From contig NZ_AP014938.1 of assembly GCF_001548235.1 (NCBI RefSeq), forward strand, positions 1,550,001 through 1,614,000: a DNA stretch of 64,000 bases, in the 5' to 3' direction. The notes below the pieces were generated by a model. That model had not been told where the DNA came from. It saw nothing but the letters and a program-made list of their open reading frames with translations, and did no database searches. How positions within the stretch are numbered: the stretch's first letter is position 1; every line of letters begins with the position of its first letter. This DNA is from Rothia mucilaginosa (GTDB taxonomy: Bacteria > Actinomycetota > Actinomycetes > Actinomycetales > Micrococcaceae). Shown here in pieces: positions 9,358-18,248 of this stretch. The position numbers and the translations under genes were made by a program.

Positions 9358-10926
9358 TTAGTACGCGCCTTCCTTAGCGAAAACAGCACGGACAGTACGC
9401 AGAAGAATAATCAGGTCACCGGTAAGCGACCAGTTCTCAACATAGTAGAGATCCAGACGAACCGACTCTTCCCACGAAAGGTCACTACGGCCCGAAACCT
9501 GCCACAGACCGGTAATACCCGGCTTCACCAGCAGGCGGCGGTACGCAATGTCCTCGTACTGCTCAACTTCCTCAACCAGCGGAGGACGCGGACCCACCAG
9601 CGACATATCGCCAATGAACACGTTCCACAGCTGAGGCAACTCATCAATCGAGTACTTACGGATGAACTTACCAACCGGGGTAATACGCGGGTCATCCTTC
9701 ATCTTGAAGAGCACACCATTACCCTCGTTCTGCGCCATGAGGCGCTTCTTAACCTCTTCGGCGTCAGTACGCATCGAACGGAACTTCACCATCTTGAACA
9801 TTTCACCGTTCAGACCCACACGGTTCTGCAGGAAGAAGACCGGACCGCCATCACGCTTGACCAGCAGCGCCACCACCAGGAACAGCGGAGACAGCAGAAT
9901 CAAACCCAGACCCGAAGACACAACATCCATAGCGCGCTTGAAGAACGCCGACAGACCGGTAATACGCGGAGTCGACACGTGCACCAGCGGCAGACCATTC
10001 AGCGGCTGCATGTGCATACGCGGACCAGCAATATCGGTCGTCGCGGGAGCCATAATCAACGAAATATGCGCATCAGCAAGCTTCCAACCCAGCAGGCGAA
10101 CCTGATCCGGGCTCAAGTGGTGACCATTCGTCACAGCAACCATGTGAATATCGTTCTCGCGGATGGCTTCCATAATGTCAGCCGGAGAAGTGCTGTAACC
10201 AAGCACCGGAATCGGTGCGCCAGCAACAGTAGTACCGGGAGTGAAACCGGGCAGGTAGAACGCAGCGGGGGACAGGCCGGAAGCAACCACACCCTCCAGG
10301 TTCTTGTACAGGTGCTGACCGGTCGTCACATCAGAAATAATCATGACGCGAGTCAACGCGCGACCACGAGTACGCGAACGCACCAAGCCCTGACGAATCA
10401 GCCAACGCTCAACGAGCAGAAGGAACAGACCCAGCGGGTAAGCAATCAGCAGGTACATGCGGGTGACGTCGACCTTAAGGAAGAACGCCACAATAATCAG
10501 CAAGCAGAAGAAATAGGTGCTACCGCGAGTAATGAGGCGGTACTCCTCGTTGCCGAAACCCATGATGCGCAGGCTACGGGAGCCGTTCACCTGGAGGATA
10601 AACCACCAGCCGACGACCATGCCGGCACCCAGGAAGATGTAATCAATAGCGGGAATACGGCCATCCAGGGCGTTAATAGGCCAAACGTTCACATAGGGCA
10701 GGTCAGCATTCTCCCACCCGAAACGAATCAGATGCGCAGCGACGACCGCAATAACAATGGCGAGAAGGTCGCCACAATAAAGGGCGCGCTGAACCTTGGG
10801 ATGCCAGCTTCGCTTGACGACGAAGTCTGAACCCCACATTTTTTTAAGACGATCTTGTACTTTCAACGGTGTAATCTTCCCCGGAAATTTGTCCTGTGTC
10901 GTGGACTGAGAGCGGCGAATAGGCAC
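9358..10926 (-). CDS. polyprenyl glycosylphosphotransferase (WcaJ/WbaP type)
   Basis: Starts a surface glycan by moving a sugar-1-phosphate onto undecaprenyl phosphate in the membrane. The 522 residues comprise four or five N-terminal TM segments (about 30-150), a CoA-binding-like middle domain, then the catalytic bac_transf domain from FKRAMDVVSSGLGLILLSP. Its signature runs are KFRSMRTDAEE, KDDPRITPVGKFIRKYSIDE, LPQLWNVFIGDMSLVGPRP and KPGITGLWQVSGRS. The start is GTG at 10926, with AGGGG about 7 nt upstream. No glycosyltransferase, flippase or polymerase genes are adjacent, so it is an orphan initiator whose pathway must lie elsewhere. Confidence 0.93.
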   Translation of the reverse strand: MPIRRSQSTTQDKFPGKITPLKVQDRLKKMWGSDFVVKRSWHPKVQRALYCGDLLAIVIAVVAAHLIRFGWENADLPYVNVWPINALDGRIPAIDYIFLGAGMVVGWWFILQVNGSRSLRIMGFGNEEYRLITRGSTYFFCLLIIVAFFLKVDVTRMYLLIAYPLGLFLLLVERWLIRQGLVRSRTRGRALTRVMIISDVTTGQHLYKNLEGVVASGLSPAAFYLPGFTPGTTVAGAPIPVLGYSTSPADIMEAIRENDIHMVAVTNGHHLSPDQVRLLGWKLADAHISLIMAPATTDIAGPRMHMQPLNGLPLVHVSTPRITGLSAFFKRAMDVVSSGLGLILLSPLFLVVALLVKRDGGPVFFLQNRVGLNGEMFKMVKFRSMRTDAEEVKKRLMAQNEGNGVLFKMKDDPRITPVGKFIRKYSIDELPQLWNVFIGDMSLVGPRPPLVEEVEQYEDIAYRRLLVKPGITGLWQVSGRSDLSWEESVRLDLYYVENWSLTGDLIILLRTVRAVFAKEGAY

Positions 10927-11341
10927 ATTTACCCCTAATTATCGGTGAATAGGGAATCGTGTCCTAGTCATTGTTATGAATGAATGAGTGAACCAATAAT
11001 CTCGCTGAGTGAATAGTGGCAGAGACTACGGTAAAGGCGCTGGTAAGACGCCTAGTGGAGCGTTAGATGAGCGCACAGCGCGCATAAACGTGTTCCGTAA
11101 ACTATTCTACGGGGTCGGGGGGTCTTCAGTCTCGAAGAATGAAGACGCAAAGTCGCTCCAGTGTGATGAAATCAATCACAGAAAAAAGAAGAAAAAGGGC
11201 CTTCGGGAAGAATGCCTAGTGGAGCTAAGAAACCCCAAAACCATCAGCATGTTTCACGCACTTGCAGGAAAACAATAACCGACAGATAAAAGACAAACCC
11301 CGAAGACCCCAAACCCTAAACACAGGGTGCAGAAGGGGACA
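10927..11341. other. 415-bp intergenic region, AT-richer, with hairpins
   Basis: No convincing gene. It must hold the promoter of the sugar-phosphate transferase and the end of the mshA operon. Visible structure: GTCTTCA (11122-11128) pairing with TGAAGAC (11140-11146); AGGCG/CGCCT near 11036-11053; and the 13-mer TGCCTAGTGGAGC near 11212-11224, partly repeated at 11049-11061 as CGCCTAGTGGAGC. An 89-codon frame at 11009-11278 has no ribosome site and a poly-Lys run, and I do not call it. Confidence 0.4.
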
Positions 11342-12124
11342 TTAAGGACACTCAAGCCCCGCACGATCCAAAATGAAATCAATCATCGGCTCATAACGAC
11401 GCGGCGGAACGTTATCGTCCATCGGCACGCACACCGGCAGATCCCCCTGCTCAGCCGCCACAAACAGACCCGGATCATTACAATCCGCAATGCCAATTGT
11501 CAGCAACTTACAGGTCGAAGAAGCATAACCAGCCATACCGTGATCCGAAACCACCAGATCCGGAGTCACACCGCGCGCCTTCAACTGATCCAGCGCGATG
11601 CGCATCGGGCCAGGGAAATGCGTATGCTGCAGATTACCGTACTGCTCAAACATCACGACATCCATAATCTGGCGGACGTCACCGTCCAGGAAGCGCTCGC
11701 CCTCCTCAATCTGAAGAACCTCAGCACCGGCAGCCTTCGCCGCCGCAGCCATCACCGCATACATGGGGAACAGACCCGCCGGGTGGCCGGTTGCAAACAG
11801 AATACGAGAACCGGCACGCACCGCCTCGCCAAAGATACGGGCGTACTCCTCCAACGCGCTGATGCACTGCTCGGCACCAATAGTGTCCTGACCGTGAGTA
11901 TGCGAACGGTCCGGGTTCAGACCCGCGCGGCGGACCATCACCTCAAACACCGAATCGTAATCCCACTCACGGGTCCACTGCACACCAAACTCAAGGTGCT
12001 CATTACCATCCAGGAAACCCTGAATATGGTCCAGGTTATTCTCGCGGGGGGTCGCCACCTCACCGGTAATACGCGCCGAATCCAGGTACGCGGCGAACTC
12101 ATCGCGGCTCATGGAGAAAGACAT
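11342..12124 (-). CDS. putative phosphatase co-transcribed with mshA
   Basis: A 260-residue soluble protein. It resembles an actinobacterial family annotated in relatives simply as phosphatase; I recall this from memory and no activity can be read from sequence alone. Conserved-looking polar motifs are FATGHPAGLF (about 110-119), VVSDHGMAGYAS, IGIADCNDPGLF and PMDDNVPPRRY, giving His, Asp and Cys residues that could bind metal or phosphate. ATG at 12124 has GAGGAG 5 nt upstream. It lies 27 bp after mshA on the same strand with no terminator between, so the two are almost surely one operon. That makes it a candidate for the missing phosphatase step of mycothiol synthesis (see findings). Confidence 0.6.
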   Translation of the reverse strand: MSFSMSRDEFAAYLDSARITGEVATPRENNLDHIQGFLDGNEHLEFGVQWTREWDYDSVFEVMVRRAGLNPDRSHTHGQDTIGAEQCISALEEYARIFGEAVRAGSRILFATGHPAGLFPMYAVMAAAAKAAGAEVLQIEEGERFLDGDVRQIMDVVMFEQYGNLQHTHFPGPMRIALDQLKARGVTPDLVVSDHGMAGYASSTCKLLTIGIADCNDPGLFVAAEQGDLPVCVPMDDNVPPRRYEPMIDFILDRAGLECP

Positions 12125-12151
12125 TAAAACTCCTCACAACGTGAAAATACA

Positions 12152-13414
12152 TTACTGCGAGATACCCTGACGTACCTCGGCATAAGCTTCAAGGGTTCGG
12201 CGCGCCGTCTGATCCCAACCCATTGTGCGGGCACGCGCCGCGGCGTTCGCACCCAACGAATGACGCAGATACGGGGCACGCACCAGACGCTCAATAGCCG
12301 CAGCCCAACGCTGCGGAGTACGAGGCGCCACCAGCAGACCCGTACGGTGGTTCTCCACCGCATAGCGCAGACCGTCAGCATCCGTAGCGAGCACCGCCGC
12401 GCCGCATGCCTGCGCCTCCAGAGCCACCAACCCGAACGTCTCAGATGAGGACGGGGACGCCACAATATCGGCGGCACGGAAAATATTCGCCAGCTCAGAC
12501 GCCGGAACCGGGGCCTTCAAATGCACCCGATCTGCCACACCCAGCTCAGCTGCACGCTGCAATAGGCGGCGCTCATAATCCGAATCGGAACGACCAATAA
12601 TATCCACGTCCACCTGCAGGTCGGAGGGGAGCAGTGCGAGCGCCTCCACCAGCAGATGCGGGCCCTTCAACGGCTGAGGCCTACCGGCAAACACAACGCG
12701 GCAACGAGTCTCCGAGGTGTCATTGAGCGGATGCACGCCAGGAATCGTATGGAAGATTGACGTATCAACACCCGGCGGGATAATGGCAAGCTTCTGCGCG
12801 TCCGTACCGTAGTACTCGCCCATCTGCTGCGCCTCCAGGGGAGTATTCACAATCACCCGGCTCGCGGAGCTACTCATCAGGCGCTCGGCGGCATAGCGCT
12901 CCTCGGGTTCGGGCGCCTCACCTTCGCCGCGGCGCGCATCCTTAGCGGCAGCCGTCGTATGCGGAGTGAAAAGAACAGGAACCGGGAAACCAATGCCCTG
13001 AGCCGACCACAGGTCGGATGCACGAGCCGCAGCCTGACCAGACAGCCAATAGTGGGCGTGAATAATATCCGGGGTGTACAGCGCCTGCTCCACGCACGCC
13101 TGCGCAAAATCATCGGTGACCGTAGCCAACTCGTTCTTCGAAAGACCACGAGCGGACGGAAGATCAAGGCTGTGGCGCACAATGCGCTCGCCGGGCTGAG
13201 GAGGCTGACGGAACGGCGAATCAGTCGGAAGCGCCTCGCCGCGGTCCAGCGTGAAAACCTCAACCCGTAGCTCGGGATCCAGCTCCAGCATGGCGTGCAC
13301 CGACCGAGCAATATAGACGTTCATGCCGCCTGCATCTCCGCTACCGGGCTGCGCAAAGGGGTCGGTGTGCATGGAATACACGTGAACCGTCCGAACCGGC
13401 GGCAGAGTGCTCAT
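12152..13414 (-). CDS. mshA: D-inositol-3-phosphate glycosyltransferase (mycothiol step 1)
   Basis: A GT4 retaining glycosyltransferase joining GlcNAc from UDP-GlcNAc to 1L-myo-inositol-1-phosphate, the first committed step of mycothiol synthesis. Length 420. The diagnostic N-terminal loop GSGDAGGMNVYIARSV is present, with HAHYWLSGQAAA, FTPHTTAAAKD, PGVDTSIFH, FAGRPQPLKGPH, and the C-domain SPSSSETFGLVALEAQACG, where the family EX7E motif binds the nucleotide sugar. ATG at 13414 has AGAGGAAAG upstream. A -10-like TACACT lies at 13449-13454 on the minus strand. It is divergent from alr. Confidence 0.95.
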   Translation of the reverse strand: MSTLPPVRTVHVYSMHTDPFAQPGSGDAGGMNVYIARSVHAMLELDPELRVEVFTLDRGEALPTDSPFRQPPQPGERIVRHSLDLPSARGLSKNELATVTDDFAQACVEQALYTPDIIHAHYWLSGQAAARASDLWSAQGIGFPVPVLFTPHTTAAAKDARRGEGEAPEPEERYAAERLMSSSASRVIVNTPLEAQQMGEYYGTDAQKLAIIPPGVDTSIFHTIPGVHPLNDTSETRCRVVFAGRPQPLKGPHLLVEALALLPSDLQVDVDIIGRSDSDYERRLLQRAAELGVADRVHLKAPVPASELANIFRAADIVASPSSSETFGLVALEAQACGAAVLATDADGLRYAVENHRTGLLVAPRTPQRWAAAIERLVRAPYLRHSLGANAAARARTMGWDQTARRTLEAYAEVRQGISQ

Positions 13415-13558
13415 CGATGCTTTCCTCTCTCAAAGGTGTACCTGACCTAGTGTAGCGCGATAGGACTTTCGCGCACCGGGAGGTCTAGAATTTAGTAGAA
13501 GAGAGGCTGCCCAAGCACAGCCTGTAGTACCCGCCCGTCAGAAGGACCGTGAAGGACC

Positions 13559-14887
13559 ATGACTCACCCTCAGCAGCCTGCCGAACCGCTCTACTGCCCG
13601 CCGTGTACACCCGGCCAGGTAGAACGAAGCGCCACCATTGACCTTGATGCGCTAGAACATAATGTGCGCCGCCTCAAGGAACTGATTGGCGACCGCGCGC
13701 TCATTGCAGTGATTAAGGCGGATGCATACGGTCACGGTGCGTACCCGGTGGCACGTTCGGCTATTGCCGCCGGTGCTGACCTGTTGGGCCTGGTACACGT
13801 GAACGAGGCGCTGGAACTGCGTTCTGACGGTATTGATGCGCCGCTCATGGCGTGGCTGCACACCCCCTCCACCGATTTCGAGGCGGCGTTGCGGGAGAAA
13901 ATCCGTCTGGGCGTTTCCGGTTGGGACCTGGAGGCGGTAGCCGCCGCCGCTGAACGCACCAGCGAGCGCGCTATCGTGCATCTGAAGGCTGATACCGGTC
14001 TGGGCCGTAACGGTGCCACCGCTGCGGATTGGCCTGCGTTGGTGGCTCGCGCCGCCTCCCTGGAGGAGTCTGGGCTGATTACGGTTGAGGGTATTTTTAG
14101 CCACCTGGCGGTTGCCGATGAGCCGACCCGCTCCGAGACTGCACAGCAGCTCGACACCCTGGATACTTTTGTGGCTCAGGCTCATGATGCCGGTCTGGAC
14201 CCGAAGATGGTGCATCTGGCGAACTCTCCGGCGACCCTGACCGCCTCGCTGGAGGGTTGGGATGCGGAGGAGCGTCTGCTCGGTGACGGCGTGCGTTGCG
14301 GCCTGGCGCTCTACGGTCTTTCCCCGCTGCCGGAGGTCACCGCTGAGGACCTGGGTCTCAAGCCCGTCATGACGGTGGGTAGCTACATTGCCGCCGTGAA
14401 GGAAGTTCCTGCAGGTCAGGGTGTTTCCTACGGGCTGCGCTACCATACCGAAAAGCCGACCACCCTGGCGCTGGTGCCGCTCGGCTACGCTGATGGTGTG
14501 CCGCGCATTGCGGAGAACGCGCCGGTGCGCATCTACCCGGGCGCGCAGAACGCACAGAACGCGCAGGACGCACAGAACGGCTCCGTGCCCAATAATGCGG
14601 AGGGTAAGACCTACCGCGTGGTCGGTCGCATCGCCATGGACCAGATGGTCGTTGACCTGGGCGAACCCGGCCTGAGCGATCCCGCCCTGGGTTACCTGGG
14701 TGCCCCCGCCATCCTCTTTGGTGCCGGTGAGAACCCGCCCGTGGAAGAGTGGGCGGATGCCGCGCAGACCATTAACTACGAAATCGTGACCCGCATTTCG
14801 CCCCGCGTGGAACGCCTCTACGTTGGCGGCTCCTGGGTTGAAGCTGAACTGAACGAGCTGTGGGGCACCGGTCAGGAGGAGGGCTAA
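13559..14887 (+). CDS. alr: alanine racemase
   Basis: PLP enzyme making D-alanine for peptidoglycan. The 442 residues exceed the usual 360-390 because of an N-terminal extension (PLYCPPCTPGQ) and a short repeat insertion. The PLP lysine is in VIKADAYGHGAYPV. The second catalytic residue, Tyr, is in QGVSYGLRYHT, and GYADGVPR follows. DQMVVDLG and ISPRVERLYVG close the beta domain. A four-unit AQN/AQD tract (14543-14578) lies in the beta domain. The stop TAA shares its last base with the start of tsaE, so the two are translationally coupled. Confidence 0.95.
   Translation: MTHPQQPAEPLYCPPCTPGQVERSATIDLDALEHNVRRLKELIGDRALIAVIKADAYGHGAYPVARSAIAAGADLLGLVHVNEALELRSDGIDAPLMAWLHTPSTDFEAALREKIRLGVSGWDLEAVAAAAERTSERAIVHLKADTGLGRNGATAADWPALVARAASLEESGLITVEGIFSHLAVADEPTRSETAQQLDTLDTFVAQAHDAGLDPKMVHLANSPATLTASLEGWDAEERLLGDGVRCGLALYGLSPLPEVTAEDLGLKPVMTVGSYIAAVKEVPAGQGVSYGLRYHTEKPTTLALVPLGYADGVPRIAENAPVRIYPGAQNAQNAQDAQNGSVPNNAEGKTYRVVGRIAMDQMVVDLGEPGLSDPALGYLGAPAILFGAGENPPVEEWADAAQTINYEIVTRISPRVERLYVGGSWVEAELNELWGTGQEEG
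14543..14578 (+). repeat. four 9-bp tandem units within alr
   Basis: GCGCAGAAC, GCACAGAAC, GCGCAGGAC and GCACAGAAC encode AQN-AQN-AQD-AQN. The unit length of 9 keeps frame, so copy number can vary without loss of the enzyme. It probably sits in a surface loop. Confidence 0.7.
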
Positions 14888-15492
14888 TGAGCGCTGAGTA
14901 CATTTCTGCCGCCCTCGACCTGGATGTGACCGGCCCCGACCATACCCGCCGCCTGGCGCTCACCCTGGCGCAGCATCTGAACGCCGGGGACGTACTATTG
15001 CTCTCGGGCGAGCTCGGCGCGGGTAAGACCACGTTCACCCGCTCCCTGGGTGAAGGCCTGGGCGTGCGCGAAGGTGTTATCTCACCGACCTTCGTGCTCT
15101 CGCGCGTGCACCCGAACCTGCCGGACGGCCCCCGACCCGGCGGCCCCGACCTGGTACATGTGGACGCCTACCGCCTCTCCAGCGCCGAAGAGCTCGACGA
15201 CCTGGATCTGGAGTTCTCCCTGCCGCGCTCTGTGACCGTCATCGAGTGGGGTCGCGATAAGGCTGAGCACCTGAGTGATTCCCGCCTGGAGCTGGACTTC
15301 ACCCGACTGACCGGCGCGGATGCGCGCTTCGCCTACTCGGGTGCCGAAGAGTTCAGCTGGGACGACGAAGACGAAGACGAAAGTGACGAGGATGCGGACA
15401 CCCCCGAACCTCGCCTGCTGCGGGTGCGCGCTTTCGGCCCCCGCTGGGAGCACGCTTTCGATGCTCTGAAAGAGGCCCTGCAGAGCGCCTAG
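14887..15492 (+). CDS. tsaE: tRNA t6A biosynthesis ATPase TsaE
   Basis: ATPase that cycles the TsaB-TsaD complex making threonylcarbamoyl-adenosine at A37 of tRNA. The P-loop is GELGAGKTTFTRSLG. Switch-like ISPTFVLSRVH, VHVDAYRL and the VIEWG motif follow. ATG at 14887 overlaps the alr stop by one base, with AGGAGG 6-13 nt upstream; an upstream in-frame start at 14860 lacks support. The 201 residues exceed the usual 150 or so because of an acidic stretch, DDEDEDESDEDAD, near residue 160 and a long C-terminus. It is first in the tsaE-tsaB-rimI block. Confidence 0.93.
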   Translation: MSAEYISAALDLDVTGPDHTRRLALTLAQHLNAGDVLLLSGELGAGKTTFTRSLGEGLGVREGVISPTFVLSRVHPNLPDGPRPGGPDLVHVDAYRLSSAEELDDLDLEFSLPRSVTVIEWGRDKAEHLSDSRLELDFTRLTGADARFAYSGAEEFSWDDEDEDESDEDADTPEPRLLRVRAFGPRWEHAFDALKEALQSA

Positions 15493-15503
15493 AGCCCGCG
15501 CGT

Positions 15504-15509
15504 TAGAAT
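15504..15509 (+). promoter_or_regulatory. -10 box of tsaB (leaderless)
   Basis: TAGAAT with a 6-nt gap to the GTG at 15516, lying just past the tsaE stop. It suggests an internal promoter in the tsa block. Confidence 0.45.
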
Positions 15510-15515
15510 GATAGG

Positions 15516-16322
15516 GTGCTAGTACTTGCCCTTGATTCATCCGCCACCGCATCTGTGGCGCTCGCCCGTGTGCACGGCTCCGAAGCCGGCGCGTCCTTCG
15601 AAATCCTCGCCCGCTACGAGAGCGAAGATACCCGCTCCCACGCCGAGGTGATGGGCCCCTACGCGCAGGCTGCCCTGCAGGACGCTGGCGTGCGCGGCGA
15701 AGATTTGGATGCGATTCTGACCGGTACCGGCCCGGGACCTTTTACGGGTCTGCGTGCCGGTATCGTTACTGCGCGCGCTCTGGGTTTTGCCTGGTCGGTG
15801 CCGGTGTACGGCATGATGAGCCTGACCGCTCTGGCCGAGCGCGCCTACCAAGAACGGATATTCGCTCAAGGCGGGGGAGCCGGGGGAACGGAAGATGCTG
15901 AGCTACTGGTCGCCTCCGATGCGCGCCGCCGCGAAGTCTACTCCGCCCGCTATCGCGTGAACGCCGATGGTTACAGCCTGGTGGACGACCCGAACGTATG
16001 CCCCGCCTCCGAAATTCTGCCCGGTGAGGCTCCCTCCTACGCCTACGGCTACGGCGCTGGCCTGTACTCCGAAACCCTCGAAGAGCACGGCTGGACCATC
16101 GTCGAATCTGCCCGCGAGGTTCACCCCCACGCCGAGTACCTGGTTGCCGCCGCGGCACGCCTGGGCGTAGAGAACCTGAGCGAGGACACCTCCGCCCAGT
16201 ACCTGCGCGACTCGGATGCAAAGGTCCCCGCCGCAATGCTCGCCCGCCAGCAGAAGCAGGCTGCTACTCAGGGTTCCTCCACGCAGGCTGCCGTGCAGGA
16301 AACCGGGCAGAAGGAGAGCTAA
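15516..16322 (+). CDS. tsaB: tRNA t6A biosynthesis protein TsaB
   Basis: Non-catalytic ASKHA-fold partner of TsaD. Key parts: LVLALDSSATASVALA, RSHAEVMGP (the His region kept in TsaB), TGTGPGPFTGLRAGIVTARAL, and the YGMMSLTALA helix. Length 268, slightly long, with an Ala/Gln-rich tail (from about residue 240) of low complexity. The GTG start at 15516 sits 23 bp after tsaE, 6 nt after a -10 box. The stop directly abuts the rimI start, giving tight coupling. Confidence 0.93.
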   Translation: MLVLALDSSATASVALARVHGSEAGASFEILARYESEDTRSHAEVMGPYAQAALQDAGVRGEDLDAILTGTGPGPFTGLRAGIVTARALGFAWSVPVYGMMSLTALAERAYQERIFAQGGGAGGTEDAELLVASDARRREVYSARYRVNADGYSLVDDPNVCPASEILPGEAPSYAYGYGAGLYSETLEEHGWTIVESAREVHPHAEYLVAAAARLGVENLSEDTSAQYLRDSDAKVPAAMLARQQKQAATQGSSTQAAVQETGQKES

Positions 16323-16847
16323 ATGAGCGCTACCGACAATATCGTGCGAGACGACCTGGCACTGAATAACCTGGCACTGGGCGCCCGCCTGCGCATTGCC
16401 GAACTTGCCGATGTGCAGACCATGCACCGCATGGAAACCACCCTGTTCCCCGCCGACGCCTGGCATATCGACATGTTCCTCGAAGAGCTGACCCACCCAA
16501 CCCGCACCTACTACATGCTCGAATTGCCTGCAGAAGGTTCGGAAGATAACGAGGGTGGCTGGCGCGGTATCGGCTACTGCGGAACCATGGTCGTAGCCGA
16601 CACCGCCGACGTTCAAACCATCGGCGTACTCCCCGAGTACGAAGGCCACGGCTTCGGTCGCGCCATGCTCGAGCAGATGCACGAGCGCGCCCGCGAGCAG
16701 GGTGCCGAGCGCATCCTGCTGGAGGTGCGTGCCGACAACCCGCGCGCCCAGCGCCTCTACGAACGCAATGGCTACCGTGCGATTCACGTACGCCGCGGCT
16801 ACTACGATGACGGAACCGACGCCATCATTATGGAATGTACGTTCTAA
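16323..16847 (+). CDS. rimI: ribosomal protein S18 alanine N-acetyltransferase family (RimI)
   Basis: GNAT acetyltransferase using acetyl-CoA. The 174 residues carry the acetyl-CoA loop IGVLPEYEGHGFGRAMLEQM (Q/R-x-x-G-x-G/A type), then LLEVRADNPRAQRLYERNGY and RRGYYDDGTDAIIME, typical RimI C-terminal motifs. The ATG at 16323 follows the tsaB stop without a gap, with GGAG 9-6 nt upstream. Many actinobacteria fuse or cluster rimI with tsaB/tsaD, which supports the name. The substrate (S18 or other N-termini) is not proven by sequence. Confidence 0.92.
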   Translation: MSATDNIVRDDLALNNLALGARLRIAELADVQTMHRMETTLFPADAWHIDMFLEELTHPTRTYYMLELPAEGSEDNEGGWRGIGYCGTMVVADTADVQTIGVLPEYEGHGFGRAMLEQMHERAREQGAERILLEVRADNPRAQRLYERNGYRAIHVRRGYYDDGTDAIIMECTF

Positions 16848-16991
16848 ATACTCCGTTGGGCTAAACGGCAATCCCCGCAGTAGGGGCGAGCTTCCGCCAC
16901 CCTCTATGCCGCGGCAACCCTACACCACGGTATCCCTACATCACTGCACCTAGAAGCACTACGCGCAGACAGCGCAACAGAAAGATAGACT

Positions 16992-18092
16992 ATGAGCACT
17001 CGCGAACCCCTCGTTCTGGGCATCGAATCCTCCTGCGATGAGACCGGTATCGGCATTGTGCGCGGTGCACAGCTGCTCAGCAACACCATCTCCTCCTCCA
17101 TGGAAGAGCACGTGCGCTTTGGTGGCGTGATCCCCGAAATCGCCTCCCGCGCCCACCTGGACGCCATGATTCCCGCCCTTAAGGCGGCACTCGCCGAAGC
17201 GGACATCACCCTCGATGAGGTGGACGCTATCGCCGTCACCGCGGGCCCCGGCCTGGCGGGTGCACTCATGGTCGGTGTCTCCGCGGCGAAGGCGCTCGCT
17301 ATTGCCACCGGCAAGCCCCTCTACGGCATTAACCACCTGGTCGCCCACGTTGGCGTTGGCCTGCTGGAGGATAACGGCACCGAGGACGGCTCCGACCTGC
17401 TGGCGAATGCCGGTTCCGGTGGCCTGGGTGCGCTGCTGGTTTCTGGCGGTCATACCGAAATCCTGCAGGTGCGCGACATTACCTCCGATGTGCGTCTGCT
17501 CGGCGCAACCCTCGACGATGCTGCAGGCGAGGCCTACGACAAGGTCGCCCGACTGCTCGGCCTGGACTACCCGGGCGGCCCCGCGATTGACCGTGCCGCC
17601 TCCGAGGGCAACCGCAACGCCTTCGTGTTCCCGCGCGGCCTGTCGAACCGCAAGTTCATGGGCACCGCCGAGGAGCCCGGTGCGCACCGCTACGATTTCT
17701 CCTTCTCCGGTCTGAAGACCGCCGTGGCGCGCGTGATTGAAAGCTTTGAAGCGGCCGGTGAAGAGGTGCCGGTTGCCGATATTGCCGCGTCCTTCCAGGA
17801 GGCGGTCGTGGACGTCATCACCAAGAAGGCGATTCTGGCCTGCCGCGAGCAGGGCATGAAGACCCTATTGCTTGGCGGTGGCGTGGCGGCTAACTCGCGT
17901 CTGCGTGAGCTGCTTGCCGCCCGATGCGCCTCCGAGGGGGTGCGCCTGATTATCCCGAAGTTCACCCTGTGCACCGATAACGGCGCAATGGTTGCGGCGC
18001 TGGGTGCTCGCCTGGTTGCCGCCGGCCGTGAGCCCTCGGGCGTGGACTTCACGACGGACTCCTCGCTGCCCGTGACCACTGTCTGCTTCTAA
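16992..18092 (+). CDS. tsaD: tRNA N6-adenosine threonylcarbamoyltransferase
   Basis: Catalytic subunit moving the threonylcarbamoyl group from its AMP ester to A37 of ANN-decoding tRNAs. Length 366. ATP/Fe site motifs appear in order: [28 protein letters not shown] (metal His), [68 protein letters not shown] and TDNGAMVA. The ATG at 16992 has GAAAG 14-10 nt upstream. A 144-bp gap separates it from rimI, so it may have its own promoter. Confidence 0.97.
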   Translation: MSTREPLVLGIESSCDETGIGIVRGAQLLSNTISSSMEEHVRFGGVIPEIASRAHLDAMIPALKAALAEADITLDEVDAIAVTAGPGLAGALMVGVSAAKALAIATGKPLYGINHLVAHVGVGLLEDNGTEDGSDLLANAGSGGLGALLVSGGHTEILQVRDITSDVRLLGATLDDAAGEAYDKVARLLGLDYPGGPAIDRAASEGNRNAFVFPRGLSNRKFMGTAEEPGAHRYDFSFSGLKTAVARVIESFEAAGEEVPVADIAASFQEAVVDVITKKAILACREQGMKTLLLGGGVAANSRLRELLAARCASEGVRLIIPKFTLCTDNGAMVAALGARLVAAGREPSGVDFTTDSSLPVTTVCF

Positions 18093-18156
18093 GCAGACTG
18101 CCTCTACAGGGATTACCAGCGCGAGCGCGTTGATGCGGCTCGCCTCGAAGAATACC

Positions 18157-18225
18157 TACAGAAATGCCTCGGCGCAGTTTCCCAAAAGGACTCTCCTAAA
18201 GGACTGCGCCGAGGCATTTTCTGTA
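18157..18225. terminator. strong convergent terminator between tsaD and the YbdK-type gene
   Basis: About 21 paired bases around AATGCCTCGGCGCAGT / ACTGCGCCGAGGCATT with one bulge, extended by ACAG/CTGT at the base. The plus side ends in TTTTCTGT and the minus side in TTTCTGT. Confidence 0.8.
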
Positions 18226-18248
18226 TTCAAACTTTAGGTGGGGCGGCT

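Noticed and set aside
11009..11278. 89-codon frame between mshA operon and the sugar-phosphate transferase
   Set aside because: No ribosome site, unusual codon use with a poly-Lys run, and it lies in a region better read as promoter and hairpins.
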